This document shows positions 16,919-27,061 of a stretch of 64,000 nucleotides of DNA, in pieces. Positions within the stretch are counted from its first letter, which is position 1, and each line of letters starts with the position of its first letter. The stretch comes from Pontibacter sp. FD36 (GTDB lineage Bacteria; Bacteroidota; Bacteroidia; Cytophagales; Hymenobacteraceae). Made by a program: the position numbers and the translations under genes. Below the pieces are notes generated by a model. The model was not told the DNA's origin. It saw only the letters and a list, made by a program, of their open reading frames with translations, and did no database searches. The DNA is taken from positions 124,001 through 188,000 of the forward strand of contig NZ_JADPMP010000008.1 in the NCBI RefSeq assembly GCF_015686655.1, in the 5' to 3' direction.

Positions 16919-18163
16919 TTATTGTATGGACAATACTTTATCCCTTGCCAGGAGACAGGCCCCCATGATGCCTGCTTTTCTTCCGAGACGGGACATCTTG
17001 AGTTCCGTGTCGGTGCTGACAAGGCTCAAGGAATACTTATTAATCGCGGCTTTGATTGGAAGCCTGATATAGGCATCTGTTTCTGCCAATGCTCCTCCCA
17101 AAATAATTAACTCAGGATTAAACAGGTTCATAATGGCAGCAATGCCCCGGCCAATTTTTTCACCTGCCTCGGAGATGATCTCGATAGCCAGCATGTCGTC
17201 GTTCAAAGCAGCATGAATGATATGCTGGAGATTAATTTTGGCTATATCACTGACCGTATTGGTGACGATACTCGTGGCTCCCTGTTTCAGCCTTGCCTTA
17301 AACTGTTCTGTGATGGCAAGGCCGGAAGCCTCTGTTTCTAAACAGCCCTTCTTACCACAATGGCAGATGATATCATTCGCTAGCAGCGGGATGTGCCCAA
17401 ACTCCCCTGCGAACCCTGATTTCCCATAATACAGTTTCCCGTCTATCATGATACCCATGCCGATGCCTTCATCTATGTTGACGAAGAGAACACTTTTTTC
17501 TGATGTAACGACACCACTGTAGAATTCACCGAAAGCCATGCCCCGGGTATCATTTTCAAGGTAGGTATGGATACCTATTCTATTCCTGATTATCTGACTG
17601 AGCGGTTCCTGATGTAAATGGAAGAAGCTATAGCTATAGCCGGTTTTATGGTTCACTCTGCCAGAGATATTGACACATGCTGCTAAAATTTTATCCTTGG
17701 GGACAGTAGTCGAGTCGATGAACTCCTCAATCTTAGAGCACAGTTGATCAAGAGACTCATTTGAATTCTCCAGATGAAAGGGAATGTCCAGCTCTATTTT
17801 CAGAAACTTTTCAGAGAAGTCCATTAACCCGATGTTAATGGACTCTCTTTTAACCTCTACCCCTATAAAATGAGCCGAAGAGGCCTCCAAGCCATAGATG
17901 TTAGGCTTTCTGCCAATCCCAGCGTTGCTTTTCCCGAAATCACGAACCAAGCCTTCGGCCATCAGCTCTGTGATGAGCTCATTGATCTTTGGGGTGCTGA
18001 CATTGAGTTGTCTGCCCAAATCAGCTAAAGTAGCGTTTCCCTGAGTGGATAGGATTTCCAGTACCTGCTTTTTCAACAAGGTGTTTTTATAGGAAACGCC
18101 ACTCATCTCATCCTGCTGCAACTCCTGAATAAGCGTACCTTTTAACCCTTTTCTGTATGACAT
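16919..18163 (-). CDS. ROK-family transcriptional regulator (NagC/XylR-like)
   Basis: 414 residues. The N-terminal winged helix (about 25-85) includes TLADLGRQLNVSTPKINELITELMAEGLV. A ROK sugar-kinase-like domain follows, with the zinc-binding motif CHCGKKGCLE and the glycine-rich GFAGEFGHIPL stretch. ROK regulators bind a sugar or sugar phosphate and usually repress a catabolic operon. The gene is divergent from the SusCD locus starting at 18385, its likely target. A broken partial copy of this gene lies at 37960-38300. Confidence 0.9.
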   Translation of the reverse strand: MSYRKGLKGTLIQELQQDEMSGVSYKNTLLKKQVLEILSTQGNATLADLGRQLNVSTPKINELITELMAEGLVRDFGKSNAGIGRKPNIYGLEASSAHFIGVEVKRESINIGLMDFSEKFLKIELDIPFHLENSNESLDQLCSKIEEFIDSTTVPKDKILAACVNISGRVNHKTGYSYSFFHLHQEPLSQIIRNRIGIHTYLENDTRGMAFGEFYSGVVTSEKSVLFVNIDEGIGMGIMIDGKLYYGKSGFAGEFGHIPLLANDIICHCGKKGCLETEASGLAITEQFKARLKQGATSIVTNTVSDIAKINLQHIIHAALNDDMLAIEIISEAGEKIGRGIAAIMNLFNPELIILGGALAETDAYIRLPIKAAINKYSLSLVSTDTELKMSRLGRKAGIMGACLLARDKVLSIQ

Positions 18164-18195
18164 TCCTTTAAACTTCTAAACAATGGTAAATATGT

Positions 18196-18216
18196 ACAGC
18201 AGAGACAGTCTGCTGT
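18196..18216. promoter_or_regulatory. Inverted repeat, candidate ROK operator
   Basis: The sequence ACAGCAGA-(5)-TCTGCTGT forms an inverted repeat with 8-bp arms and a 5-bp spacer, 33 bp upstream of the ROK start and in the divergent promoter region. The position suits an autoregulatory and locus-controlling operator. Confidence 0.5.
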
Positions 18217-18270
18217 TGATTCATAACATAAAGATAATACGGAAATGTATTTAAATAAATTTAGCCAGTC

Positions 18271-18278
18271 TATTTTTG
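18271..18278 (+). promoter_or_regulatory. Candidate -7 box of the SusCD locus
   Basis: TATTTTTG fits the Bacteroidota -7 consensus TAnnTTTG and lies about 107 bp upstream of the first gene. No convincing -33 TTG was found at the expected spacing. Confidence 0.3.
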
Positions 18279-18384
18279 TTTAAAAATTAATTTACATAAA
18301 TGACAATCATTATTAAAAAAAATTAAAAACAATTTGGAATATATAGAATTAATTTTTTAATTGATCCAACATTAACGCGAAGGT

Positions 18385-20571
18385 ATGCATTCGAAATTTA
18401 CACTGATCCTCTTATTGCTGTTAATCACTGGTTGTAAGCAAGCCTCAGAGAGTAGGGGTAGCCTAAAAGAGCAACAGTTGGTTGTGTCAGCTTCGGCGGA
18501 CAACGATATTGTAAAGCTACTGCTTAAGAATCAGCTTGATTTTCTGCGTTTGGAGAGTGCGGAAGAGGCGATAAGTAGAGCAGGCGAGCATGACGCTGTA
18601 CTCCTGCTAGCAGATTCCTATCCGGCTACCCGTGTGCTTTTAAGTGAGAAGTCCTTTGAGCGGATTAAAAAGAAGAAATTAAAGGTGTACCTGGAGTTTC
18701 CTGCCAATCTTCCTGGTATGGAACTTCCTCCAGAGACCAAACGCATAAAGTTAGAGAGAGGTGTCATCAATACCTCCAAGATCTCCGGGCTTGATTCGCT
18801 CGATCTTTTGGGGGTAAACGACCATCAGTTCATCCCTTCACAGGCAGCAGAAAGCCCGCTCATTGTGTTGGGGAAAGTAGCGGGATACGACAAAGCTGAT
18901 TATGGCTTGCAGGATGTAGAGGCTTTCCCGCTGTTGTTCAAACATCAGGGGATGTTAATAAGCACAACAAAGTTAAGTGATGCGATCACATCCCGGTTTG
19001 GGCCTGCAGCCTCCTGGTCCCGGGTATGGGAGTACATTTTAAGGAATCTTCTCTCGGCAGATGCGATTACCCTGCGGCATTGGCCCCAGGAAGTCAGGCC
19101 CTCATACTCGAAAGAGCAGGCGCTTCCGGCGAATGCCTACGAACGATCCATCCTGAAAGGTTCAGATTGGTTTTACAAGGCACGCTTGTTCATACATCCA
19201 GAATGGCAGGAACTGTTTGAGAAGAGAACTTCGAAAAACGGGATCGAGGTGGTGCACCCACCGGTAGGACCTGCTCAACCTGTTGGTGATGGGAGTTTAG
19301 GCATATTAGAAGGGCACGCCTCCTTCATTCAGGCAGATGGATCCCAGCCCTACCGGTGGTGGCTTCGGGCAGACTGCCAGGCGGAAGTAGCGTATTCACT
19401 CAGTGCTGCGGCGCACATGCTGGAGAGGGACGAATACAAGGAGACAGCGAAAAACTTACTACATCACCTTTATAAGGAGTCGAACCTGCGGGCTGGAGAA
19501 CGAAATGATCCACAGAGTCCATCTTATGGTCTGATTGGCTGGGCCACTACGGATCCGGATGCCTATTACGGAGATGACAATGCGCGTGCGCTCCTAGCCA
19601 CCATCGGCGCCTCAGCCAACCTCGGGACCAGTGATTGGGACGCTTATATATTAGATGGGATTTTAGGGAATTTCAGAACGGCCGGCACAAATGGTTTCAG
19701 GGGCCCCTGGTTCAGAGACGCAGCCATGCAGAAGACGGACTGGCAGACCCTGGGCAATCGTGAAATCGTAAACGTCCATCCTCATTATGAATCCTGGCTA
19801 TGGGCTTGTTACCTCTGGCTCTATGATAAGACGGGGTACGCTCCTTTGTTGCAGAAAGCCAAGGATGCCATTGCCATCACCATGAACCGTCACCCAGACT
19901 GGAAGTGGACAAACGGTATCCAGCAGGAATACGCACGAATGCTGCTGCCATTGGCCTGGCTTGTGCGCGTGGAGGATTCCCCGACGCATCGACAATGGCT
20001 CGCGCTGGTGGCAGACAAGCTACTGGAGGACTTGCAGGAGAGTGGCGCCATACGGGAGAAGCTGGGGAAAGAGGGACTGGGAAGATACGGCCGTATCGCA
20101 TCCAATGAAGAATATGGCTCTAAGGAGGCCCCTTTGATATCAGAATATGGCGATCCGGTCACCGACCTGCTCTATACCTTGAATTTTGCCTCATTTGCCC
20201 TGAATGAAGCTGCCGCCGCCACAAACAACCCTTCCTATAGAGCAGCCTCCAATCGGATCACCGATTTTCTGGTGCGGATCCAGGTGAGCAGCCCTGTGCA
20301 TGAAGATTTAGATGGGGCCTGGTTCAGGGCATTCGATTACGAGCGCTGGGATTACTGGGCCTCCAATGCGGACTCGGGCTGGGGACCCTGGGGCACCCTG
20401 ACAGGGTGGACACAGAGCTGGATTATCAACAGCCTTATCCTTACGAAGGAAAAACAAAATTTTTGGGATAATACCAACGCTCGCTACAAAGGCAATGATC
20501 AATTCAGGCAAATGGCAAAGGAGAAAATCAATGCCATGCTCAAAGAAGGACAACCAGTAGGGAAACAATAG
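18385..20571 (+). CDS. Large lipoprotein with (alpha/alpha)6-type glycosidase-like domain
   Basis: 728 residues with a lipoprotein signal (ILLLLLITGC, Cys17), so it is probably anchored in the outer membrane. The first ~290 residues form a domain I cannot name. From about 310 the sequence is helix-rich with repeated aromatic clusters (PYRWWLRADCQAEVAYSL, HYESWLWACYLWLYDK, WDYWASNADSGWGPWG). Such features resemble (alpha/alpha)6-barrel glycoside hydrolases or lyases, but no CAZy family is assignable by eye. As the first gene of a SusCD locus it may trim the glycan at the cell surface. Catalytic residues not identified. Confidence 0.65.
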   Translation: MHSKFTLILLLLLITGCKQASESRGSLKEQQLVVSASADNDIVKLLLKNQLDFLRLESAEEAISRAGEHDAVLLLADSYPATRVLLSEKSFERIKKKKLKVYLEFPANLPGMELPPETKRIKLERGVINTSKISGLDSLDLLGVNDHQFIPSQAAESPLIVLGKVAGYDKADYGLQDVEAFPLLFKHQGMLISTTKLSDAITSRFGPAASWSRVWEYILRNLLSADAITLRHWPQEVRPSYSKEQALPANAYERSILKGSDWFYKARLFIHPEWQELFEKRTSKNGIEVVHPPVGPAQPVGDGSLGILEGHASFIQADGSQPYRWWLRADCQAEVAYSLSAAAHMLERDEYKETAKNLLHHLYKESNLRAGERNDPQSPSYGLIGWATTDPDAYYGDDNARALLATIGASANLGTSDWDAYILDGILGNFRTAGTNGFRGPWFRDAAMQKTDWQTLGNREIVNVHPHYESWLWACYLWLYDKTGYAPLLQKAKDAIAITMNRHPDWKWTNGIQQEYARMLLPLAWLVRVEDSPTHRQWLALVADKLLEDLQESGAIREKLGKEGLGRYGRIASNEEYGSKEAPLISEYGDPVTDLLYTLNFASFALNEAAAATNNPSYRAASNRITDFLVRIQVSSPVHEDLDGAWFRAFDYERWDYWASNADSGWGPWGTLTGWTQSWIINSLILTKEKQNFWDNTNARYKGNDQFRQMAKEKINAMLKEGQPVGKQ

Positions 20572-20631
20572 CATTCTCCAGACAGCATCAAATTCACTAT
20601 CCATAGCAATCAAGCATAACCATCAATCCAA

Positions 20632-21861
20632 ATGTCTACACTTTACACCTCTAAAAATATGATGAATAGAGCATTAAGAAGGAGCCTGGCGATTATTCTG
20701 CTATTATCGGTTTGGGCCTGCAGTAAAAGCGAGGATACCACTCCTGTGCCGTTGTCCAAGCCTCAGAATATTACAGGTTTAAGAAAGGTGCAGCAGTCCG
20801 AAGACCTGAAGTTCGGCGCCACTGCCATCAAGGGCATTGTGATTTCCGATGTGGCTGGGGGCAATATGGAAGCAGGAATGGTGGCCGTGCAGGAGGAGGG
20901 GAAGGATGCCGCCATCCTCTTGCAGTTGTCTGGGAATTCCGGTTTTGCGAAGGGCGACGAGGTAACGCTTAATCTGGAAGGAGCCTCGCTCTCATCCAGG
21001 GAGGGAGAGCTGGTCATTTCCGATTTAGGTGCAAGTGCTGTTGAAAAAACGGGAAGATCTGTGGAGGTTACCCCAAAATCAACCACGCTTTCTGACATTG
21101 TGGTCAACGCGGAATTCTGGGGTCCGATCCTGGTAAAGGTTTCTGAGGTCAACCTGAGCGGTGGAACGCAGGGGAGATTTGAGGGAGAGGTAGTGCTGCG
21201 GGACGGCATCGGAGCCGTTTATTCCATGCTTCAGCCCAATACCGCGTTCACGGATGTGACCATGCCGGCCATGGCCAACTCCTATACCGGCATCGTCCGG
21301 ATAAGCGGAGACAAATTCTATATCAATCCCAGGAATATCGAGGACATCGTGGGCGGAGTGATTGAAACGACCGAGGATTTTGAGGATGCCAGCAATACCA
21401 GCTATGACGTGAAGGAGTTGAGTTTCAAGACAGGTGTCTGGACCCTGGATGGCGCCATCACAGCGGCTACCTCGGCAGATATGAAAAACGGGGCGCAGAG
21501 CGTGCGCATGCAGGGCACGGTTGGCAACGACAAGCGGAATGGCATGGTGAGCATGAATTTCGATCTGCAGGGGGTTAAGGGCTTGAAAGTGTCCCACGGT
21601 ATTTATCCGGCTAGCGCGGAGGTTGCCAACATGAACCCGACTACAATCGATGTTGAGATCTCAAAAGACGGCGGCAACACTTTCACCCTGCTGCAGCAGC
21701 TAACCATTGATGTGCAATCTAAAGTTTTGGAGACAGATGAAATAGCTGTTAATGCGGCCGCAAATGAGCAAGTAAGAATCAGGTTTGTGAATTCCTCAAC
21801 CCCTTTTGCCAATAACAACAGGCCCCGCATCAACATCGACGACGTTGTTTTCCAATTTTAG
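20632..21861 (+). CDS. DUF5689-type surface lipoprotein
   Basis: 409 residues from ATG 20632; ATG 20659 (MMNRALRRS) gives a tidier lipoprotein signal ending LLLSVWACSK. The N-terminal half (about 50-245) resembles DUF5689 OB-like domains: AIKGIVISDV..GN, LEGASLSSREGELVISDL, and YTGIVRISGDKFYINPRN. The C-terminal half (about 250-409) looks like a jelly-roll 'choice-of-anchor' domain (TEDFEDAS...GVWTLDGA...RINIDDVVF). Such lipoproteins accompany SusCD pairs and probably bind glycan on the cell surface. It lies between the glycosidase-like gene and susC. Confidence 0.75.
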   Translation: MSTLYTSKNMMNRALRRSLAIILLLSVWACSKSEDTTPVPLSKPQNITGLRKVQQSEDLKFGATAIKGIVISDVAGGNMEAGMVAVQEEGKDAAILLQLSGNSGFAKGDEVTLNLEGASLSSREGELVISDLGASAVEKTGRSVEVTPKSTTLSDIVVNAEFWGPILVKVSEVNLSGGTQGRFEGEVVLRDGIGAVYSMLQPNTAFTDVTMPAMANSYTGIVRISGDKFYINPRNIEDIVGGVIETTEDFEDASNTSYDVKELSFKTGVWTLDGAITAATSADMKNGAQSVRMQGTVGNDKRNGMVSMNFDLQGVKGLKVSHGIYPASAEVANMNPTTIDVEISKDGGNTFTLLQQLTIDVQSKVLETDEIAVNAAANEQVRIRFVNSSTPFANNNRPRINIDDVVFQF

Positions 21862-21910
21862 TGATGGAGTACTCAGGCATATTATTCACACTGATATTTA
21901 GCATTGCACC

Positions 21911-24900
21911 ATGAAACAATATTTAAAGCTTTTTACTTCCCTTCTCCTGCTGCTCTGTCTGGGCCTGGCAAAGGAATCCCTGGGCAGAAGTGTGCAGACA
22001 CAAGAGACATGGCGCCTCACAGGCCTGGTCGTTTCGCAGGACAGAGAACCGCTTCCTGGTGTGAGTGTGCATGTAAAGGGGACTCAGACAGCGACCGCAA
22101 CCGATTCCGAAGGCAGGTTTTCGCTGACAGTTCCACCATCTCCCGGGGAGCTTGTGTTCTCCTTCATCGGTACAAATACACAGACCGTTTCTTTTCAGGG
22201 GCCTGGAGAGATCAATGTGACCTTGACAGATAAAGCCCAGTCACTGGATGAAGTGATTGTGGTCGGCTACGGAACCCAGAAAAAGGAGAACCTGACGGGG
22301 GCTGTTGACCAGGTGACCGCTGAGGTGTTCACCAATCGGCCTATCACGAATCTGTCGCAAGGGTTACAGGGCGTCCTACCCAACTTAAACCTGACGCCAG
22401 CGGACGGAAAGCCAACGCAGTCCCCCTCCTTTAATATCAGGGGGGCAACCTCCATCGGGCAGGGTGGCAATGCGTTGGTGCTGATAGATGGCGTAGAGGG
22501 CAATCCGGCCCTGCTGAACCCCCATGACATTGAAACAGTTTCTGTCTTAAAGGACGCTGCTTCTGCCAGCATATATGGGGCGAGAGGCGCATTTGGTGTG
22601 GTGTTGATCACAACGAAAAGACCAGCCAAAGACAGAACAAGCGTTACCTATACCACGAACTTCGCCATTAAAGAACCCACTGTCGTTCCTGATTTCGTAA
22701 CAGATGGCTATCAATGGGCAACGATGTTTAACGAGGCTTTTTCAAGTTGGAACAACTACGCCAGCACACCTCAGAATGTCAACAAGACACTTCGGTTCTC
22801 GCCTGCTTACCTGGCAGAGCTGGAGCGCAGGTCCAAGGACCCCTCCTTACCCAGGGTGGAGGTAGATCCTGTTACAGGAGAATATGTCTATTATGAGAAT
22901 ACGGACTGGTTTGACCAGCTGTACAAGAAGCATACCTACTCCCAGGAGCACAACATTGCTTTCTCAGGGAGTGGCGAGAAGACGAGCTTTTATGTGACAG
23001 GCAGGTACCTGAATCAACCCGGACTTTTCAGGTATAATTCGGACGATTACAAAATGTATAATTTCCGGGCCAAAGGGGCGATAGACGTATTCTCATGGCT
23101 GACGCTGGAGAACAACACAGACTTCTCCAATGTACAATACCACAACCCGCTGAATGTTGGAGAGGGTGGGGGTATCTGGCGAAATATGGTGGCAGAAGGA
23201 CCTCCTATGGCCCCTATGTTCAATCCGGATGGTACGCTGACGCACTCAGCAGCCTATACAGTGGGCGACTTCTGGTATGGCAAAAACGGGATGGACTCGG
23301 ACCGCAGGCTACTTCGGAATACGACAAGCTTCACTTCCAGATTCTTTGAGGACAAGTTTCAGTTGAAAGGTGATCTTACATTTCAAAGCCTGGATGATAA
23401 TGAAAAAAGAATTCGGGTACCAGTACCCTACAGCCGGGTCCCGGGAGTTATTCAATATGTGGGCCTAAACACGAACGACCTGCGTGAGATCTACAGAGAG
23501 ACGCAATACATAGCCTCTAACCTGTATGGGGAGTATCAGCATACTTTCAAGGATGTCCATCGCATAAAGGCCATGGCAGGATTTAATTATGAATTAAATA
23601 CGCACCGGCGAGTGGGCGCGCAGCGAAACGGGTTGATCTATGAGAATGCCGATGATCTGAATTTGGCTTTAGGCCAGTCCATCATCACAACAGGTGGGTG
23701 GGAGCAATGGAACATCATGGGTGGCTTTTACCGACTGAATTATGATTTCAAGGATCGCTACCTGCTGGAAGTCAATGGCCGGTACGACGGTTCCTCTAAG
23801 TTTCCAGAGCATGAGCGGTTTGCCTTCTTTCCGTCAGTTTCCGCCGGTTGGAGAATCTCCTCAGAACCTTTTTGGAATGTGTCAGAGGACCTCGTCTCCG
23901 ACTTCAAGCTGAGGGCTTCCTACGGCTCCCTGGGAAATGGCAATATCAGATCCTATGTCTTTCAGGAGCAGCTTGCAGTTGGCCAGTTAGGGCGCATTCT
24001 GAATGGGGTAAGGCCACAGTACACCAATAACCCTTCCGTGATTCCTTTCGGGCTGACCTGGGAAACGGCAACCACACAAAATATAGGGCTTGATCTGTCA
24101 TTACTGCGGAACAGACTGAATATTGTCGGTGACGCCTATATCCGCAAAACGACGGATATGTTCACGCCTGGGGTGAGGCTGCCCGCTGTTTTTGGAGCTG
24201 CCACACCCAGAGGAAACTATGCTGATCTGGAGACAAAGGGTTGGGAACTGTCTGTTAGCTGGAGAGACGAATTCAGCCTGGGGGCTAAACCATTCAGCTA
24301 TGATGTAAGGGCCATTGTGTCAGACCATACGTCCACCATTCTAAAATACAACAATCCTGAAAAACGGTTAACAGACTTTTATGAAGGGCAGCGCATCGGA
24401 GAAATATGGGGCTTTGAAACCGCTGGTTTCTTTGAATCCAATGAAGACGTAAACCGGTCGGCGGATCAAAGTCTGTTCAATACGACAGCCACGGGTGTCT
24501 GGCGTCCGGGTGATATTAAATTCGCGGATCTGAACAACGATGGAGTGATTGACTTTGGCGAGAATACGGTCGATTCGCCAGGTGACAGAAAAATCATCGG
24601 TAACTCGGAGCCGAGATACAGGTTCGGACTGAATCTGGGCGCTGACTGGAGTAATTTCTTCTTTAGTGCCTTCTTTCAAGGGGTAGGCAAACAAGACTGG
24701 TATCCTAGCAGAGGGGCTAACACCTTCTGGGGGCAGTACAATGCACCTTACGGACACCCTCCCAAATCACAGATAGGCAACATATGGACAGAAGATAATC
24801 CAGAGGCCTACTTCCCTAGATACACGGGTTATCTTGCCTGGACGGGAGGGGGTACTTTGCGGGAAACACAGACCAGGTATTTGCAGAATATAGCCTATGT

Positions 24901-25153
24901 TCGCTTGAAGAACCTGCAGTTCGGGTATAACCTTCCGCAAGCAATTGCTTCCAAAATATGGGCACATACCGCCCGTGTCTATGTGTCTGGTGAAAACCTG
25001 TTTGCCTATTCCCCCATGCACAAGATCACCAAGGATATAGATGTAGAGAATACGGGCGCTTCGGACCAGGACCTGGACTCCACCAATCATGGTGATGGTT
25101 TCAACTACCCCATGTTGAAAAGCTATTCTTTAGGGTTGTCAATAACGTTTTAA
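21911..25153 (+). CDS. SusC/RagA-type TonB-dependent outer-membrane transporter
   Basis: 1080 residues. A signal peptide is followed by a carboxypeptidase-regulatory-like domain (GLVVSQDREPLPGVSVHVKGT). The TonB box/plug start comes next (DEVIVVGYGTQKKENLTGAV), with the plug motif NIRGATSIGQGGNALVLIDGVEG. A large barrel ends in a typical aromatic C-terminus (LKSYSLGLSITF). SusC proteins import oligosaccharides across the outer membrane with a SusD lid, which follows 7 bp downstream. Length is normal and there is no frameshift. Confidence 0.96.
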   Translation: MKQYLKLFTSLLLLLCLGLAKESLGRSVQTQETWRLTGLVVSQDREPLPGVSVHVKGTQTATATDSEGRFSLTVPPSPGELVFSFIGTNTQTVSFQGPGEINVTLTDKAQSLDEVIVVGYGTQKKENLTGAVDQVTAEVFTNRPITNLSQGLQGVLPNLNLTPADGKPTQSPSFNIRGATSIGQGGNALVLIDGVEGNPALLNPHDIETVSVLKDAASASIYGARGAFGVVLITTKRPAKDRTSVTYTTNFAIKEPTVVPDFVTDGYQWATMFNEAFSSWNNYASTPQNVNKTLRFSPAYLAELERRSKDPSLPRVEVDPVTGEYVYYENTDWFDQLYKKHTYSQEHNIAFSGSGEKTSFYVTGRYLNQPGLFRYNSDDYKMYNFRAKGAIDVFSWLTLENNTDFSNVQYHNPLNVGEGGGIWRNMVAEGPPMAPMFNPDGTLTHSAAYTVGDFWYGKNGMDSDRRLLRNTTSFTSRFFEDKFQLKGDLTFQSLDDNEKRIRVPVPYSRVPGVIQYVGLNTNDLREIYRETQYIASNLYGEYQHTFKDVHRIKAMAGFNYELNTHRRVGAQRNGLIYENADDLNLALGQSIITTGGWEQWNIMGGFYRLNYDFKDRYLLEVNGRYDGSSKFPEHERFAFFPSVSAGWRISSEPFWNVSEDLVSDFKLRASYGSLGNGNIRSYVFQEQLAVGQLGRILNGVRPQYTNNPSVIPFGLTWETATTQNIGLDLSLLRNRLNIVGDAYIRKTTDMFTPGVRLPAVFGAATPRGNYADLETKGWELSVSWRDEFSLGAKPFSYDVRAIVSDHTSTILKYNNPEKRLTDFYEGQRIGEIWGFETAGFFESNEDVNRSADQSLFNTTATGVWRPGDIKFADLNNDGVIDFGENTVDSPGDRKIIGNSEPRYRFGLNLGADWSNFFFSAFFQGVGKQDWYPSRGANTFWGQYNAPYGHPPKSQIGNIWTEDNPEAYFPRYTGYLAWTGGGTLRETQTRYLQNIAYVRLKNLQFGYNLPQAIASKIWAHTARVYVSGENLFAYSPMHKITKDIDVENTGASDQDLDSTNHGDGFNYPMLKSYSLGLSITF

Positions 25154-25160
25154 AGCAAGA

Positions 25161-26927
25161 ATGATGAAGCGGATTTACATATTATTCATAATAGCCTTTA
25201 GCTTATCTGCCTGCGAAAAGCTGGATCAGGCACCAAGGTCAACGGTTGGGAAAGAGGCGGTTTTTGAAAGTGAGAATGGCTTGGCGCTCTACTCAAATTC
25301 TTTTTACAACATCCTACCCACGGCATCTGACATTCTGCGTGGGGATGCCATGTCGGATTACATCGCCAGAAAAGAGGTGCCCGACTTCATCAGACCGGGG
25401 GCTTATGGACCTCGGCAAAGTACCGGGTGGAACTGGTCAGAACTGAGGAACATCAATTACTTTATTGAAAACAACAACAACAGCTCCGTTCCGGAGGAGA
25501 CTAGAAACCATTATATGGGAATCGCCAGATTCTTTAGGGCATGGTTTTATTTTGATAAGGTAAAGCGGTTTGGGGATGTGCCGTGGATCGGCAAATCATT
25601 CGACGTGAACGATCCGGACTTGTTCAATGGCAGGGATTCCCGGGTAGTGGTGATGGACTCAGTACTGCGTGACCTTGACTTTGCGATCAAGCATATCCGG
25701 ACGACGAACGATGGCACGAGATCCATGATCACCCAACCTGTTGCATATGCTTTTAAATCCAGGGTCTGTTTATTTGAGGGTACTTTCAGGAAATATCATA
25801 CTTCCTATAACTTGGGCAGTACAGCCGATGAATGGTTCACCCAGTCAGCAGAGGCGGCAAAGGCCGTGATGGACGGTTTCTCCTATTCCCTTCATACAGG
25901 TGGGGGCAGCTCCCAAGCTTACAGGCAGCTTTTTACAAGTAAATCACCGATCGCGAATGAAGTGTTGCTCGCCAACATTTATGACGATGAGCTGGCGCTT
26001 TACCATGATGCAAACTGGTACTGGACGAGTGCCACCTATGGAGACAGAGCAAATTTCACCAGAAGCTTTATCAATACTTACCTGAACCTGGACGGCACTC
26101 CTTTCACAAGCAACCCCCAATACGAAACCATGGTGTTTAGCGAGGAAGTTAAAAACAGGGATGCAAGGCTCAGCCAGACCATCAGGACAAAAGGGTACTC
26201 CCGGATTAACGGAGGCACCGTGGTTGCTTCCCCTCCTGAGTTTTCCTACACCTACACAGGCTATCAACCCATCAAGTGGACACTGGATGACACATTCTAC
26301 GATAGTGGGAGCCGCAATGACAACATCATTCCTGTCATCCGCTATGCGGAGGTGTTGTTGAACTACGCGGAAGCAAAAGCGGAGCTTGGAGCTTTAACTG
26401 ACCTTGACTGGGCTCAGACAATCGGAGCGTTAAGGCAAAGGGCAGGCATCATGAATTCCACTATGCCAACAACAGTAGACCCTTATTTGCAGCGCGAGTT
26501 TTTCCCTGAGATCAGTAATCCAGCCTTGCTTGAAGTGCGCAGAGAAAGGGGTATCGAACTGGCGCTTGAAGGATTCAGATTCTATGATCTCGTGCGATGG
26601 AACAAAGGTAAACTGTTAGAAAAGACGTGGAATGGTATGTATGTCCCAGGGTTGAATGTTCCATTGGATCTGAATGAGGATGGCGTCCTGGATGTCGCCT
26701 TCTATAAATCCATGCCAAGCACACCGGTTGCGGGAGTCACTTATATCAACGTCTCTGACAATGCGAACGGGAGGCCGAATCCCTTAGTGCTATCTCAGGG
26801 TGACAAAGGGGAAATTATCTGGCTACACACAATTCCGAGGATATGGGAAGACAAATTTTACCTGTACCCCATACCTGAGTCAGAGCGCTTACTCAACCCG
26901 GCACTCGGCCAAAACCCGGGGTGGTAG
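25161..26927 (+). CDS. SusD/RagB-type glycan-binding lipoprotein
   Basis: 588 residues with a lipoprotein signal (IIAFSLSACEKL, Cys18). Helical TPR-like segments follow (YMGIARFFRAWFYFDKVKRFGDVPWIG). The typical C-terminal SusD motif is present (VIRYAEVLLNYAEAKAELG, then ERGIELALEGFRFYDLVRWNKGKLL). It forms the surface lid over the SusC channel encoded just upstream and captures the oligosaccharide. Co-transcribed with susC. Confidence 0.96.
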   Translation: MMKRIYILFIIAFSLSACEKLDQAPRSTVGKEAVFESENGLALYSNSFYNILPTASDILRGDAMSDYIARKEVPDFIRPGAYGPRQSTGWNWSELRNINYFIENNNNSSVPEETRNHYMGIARFFRAWFYFDKVKRFGDVPWIGKSFDVNDPDLFNGRDSRVVVMDSVLRDLDFAIKHIRTTNDGTRSMITQPVAYAFKSRVCLFEGTFRKYHTSYNLGSTADEWFTQSAEAAKAVMDGFSYSLHTGGGSSQAYRQLFTSKSPIANEVLLANIYDDELALYHDANWYWTSATYGDRANFTRSFINTYLNLDGTPFTSNPQYETMVFSEEVKNRDARLSQTIRTKGYSRINGGTVVASPPEFSYTYTGYQPIKWTLDDTFYDSGSRNDNIIPVIRYAEVLLNYAEAKAELGALTDLDWAQTIGALRQRAGIMNSTMPTTVDPYLQREFFPEISNPALLEVRRERGIELALEGFRFYDLVRWNKGKLLEKTWNGMYVPGLNVPLDLNEDGVLDVAFYKSMPSTPVAGVTYINVSDNANGRPNPLVLSQGDKGEIIWLHTIPRIWEDKFYLYPIPESERLLNPALGQNPGW

Positions 26928-27061
26928 AAAACAGCACAGCCAGTGCCTCTATACCTGCTTAATAACTATCCTCTTCCTCTACCCCTACTAACGTGGCGTT
27001 TTTAATTGGGGTAGGGGGGAGATAGTCTTTGCTATTTTTCAACAGTGTATCTGCTAAGCTT

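Noticed and set aside
26960..27030. Inverted repeat CCCCTAC/GTAGGGG between SusD and the EEP gene as a terminator
   Set aside because: Only 7 bp with a loop of about 27 bases and no T-run on the correct side; too weak to call.
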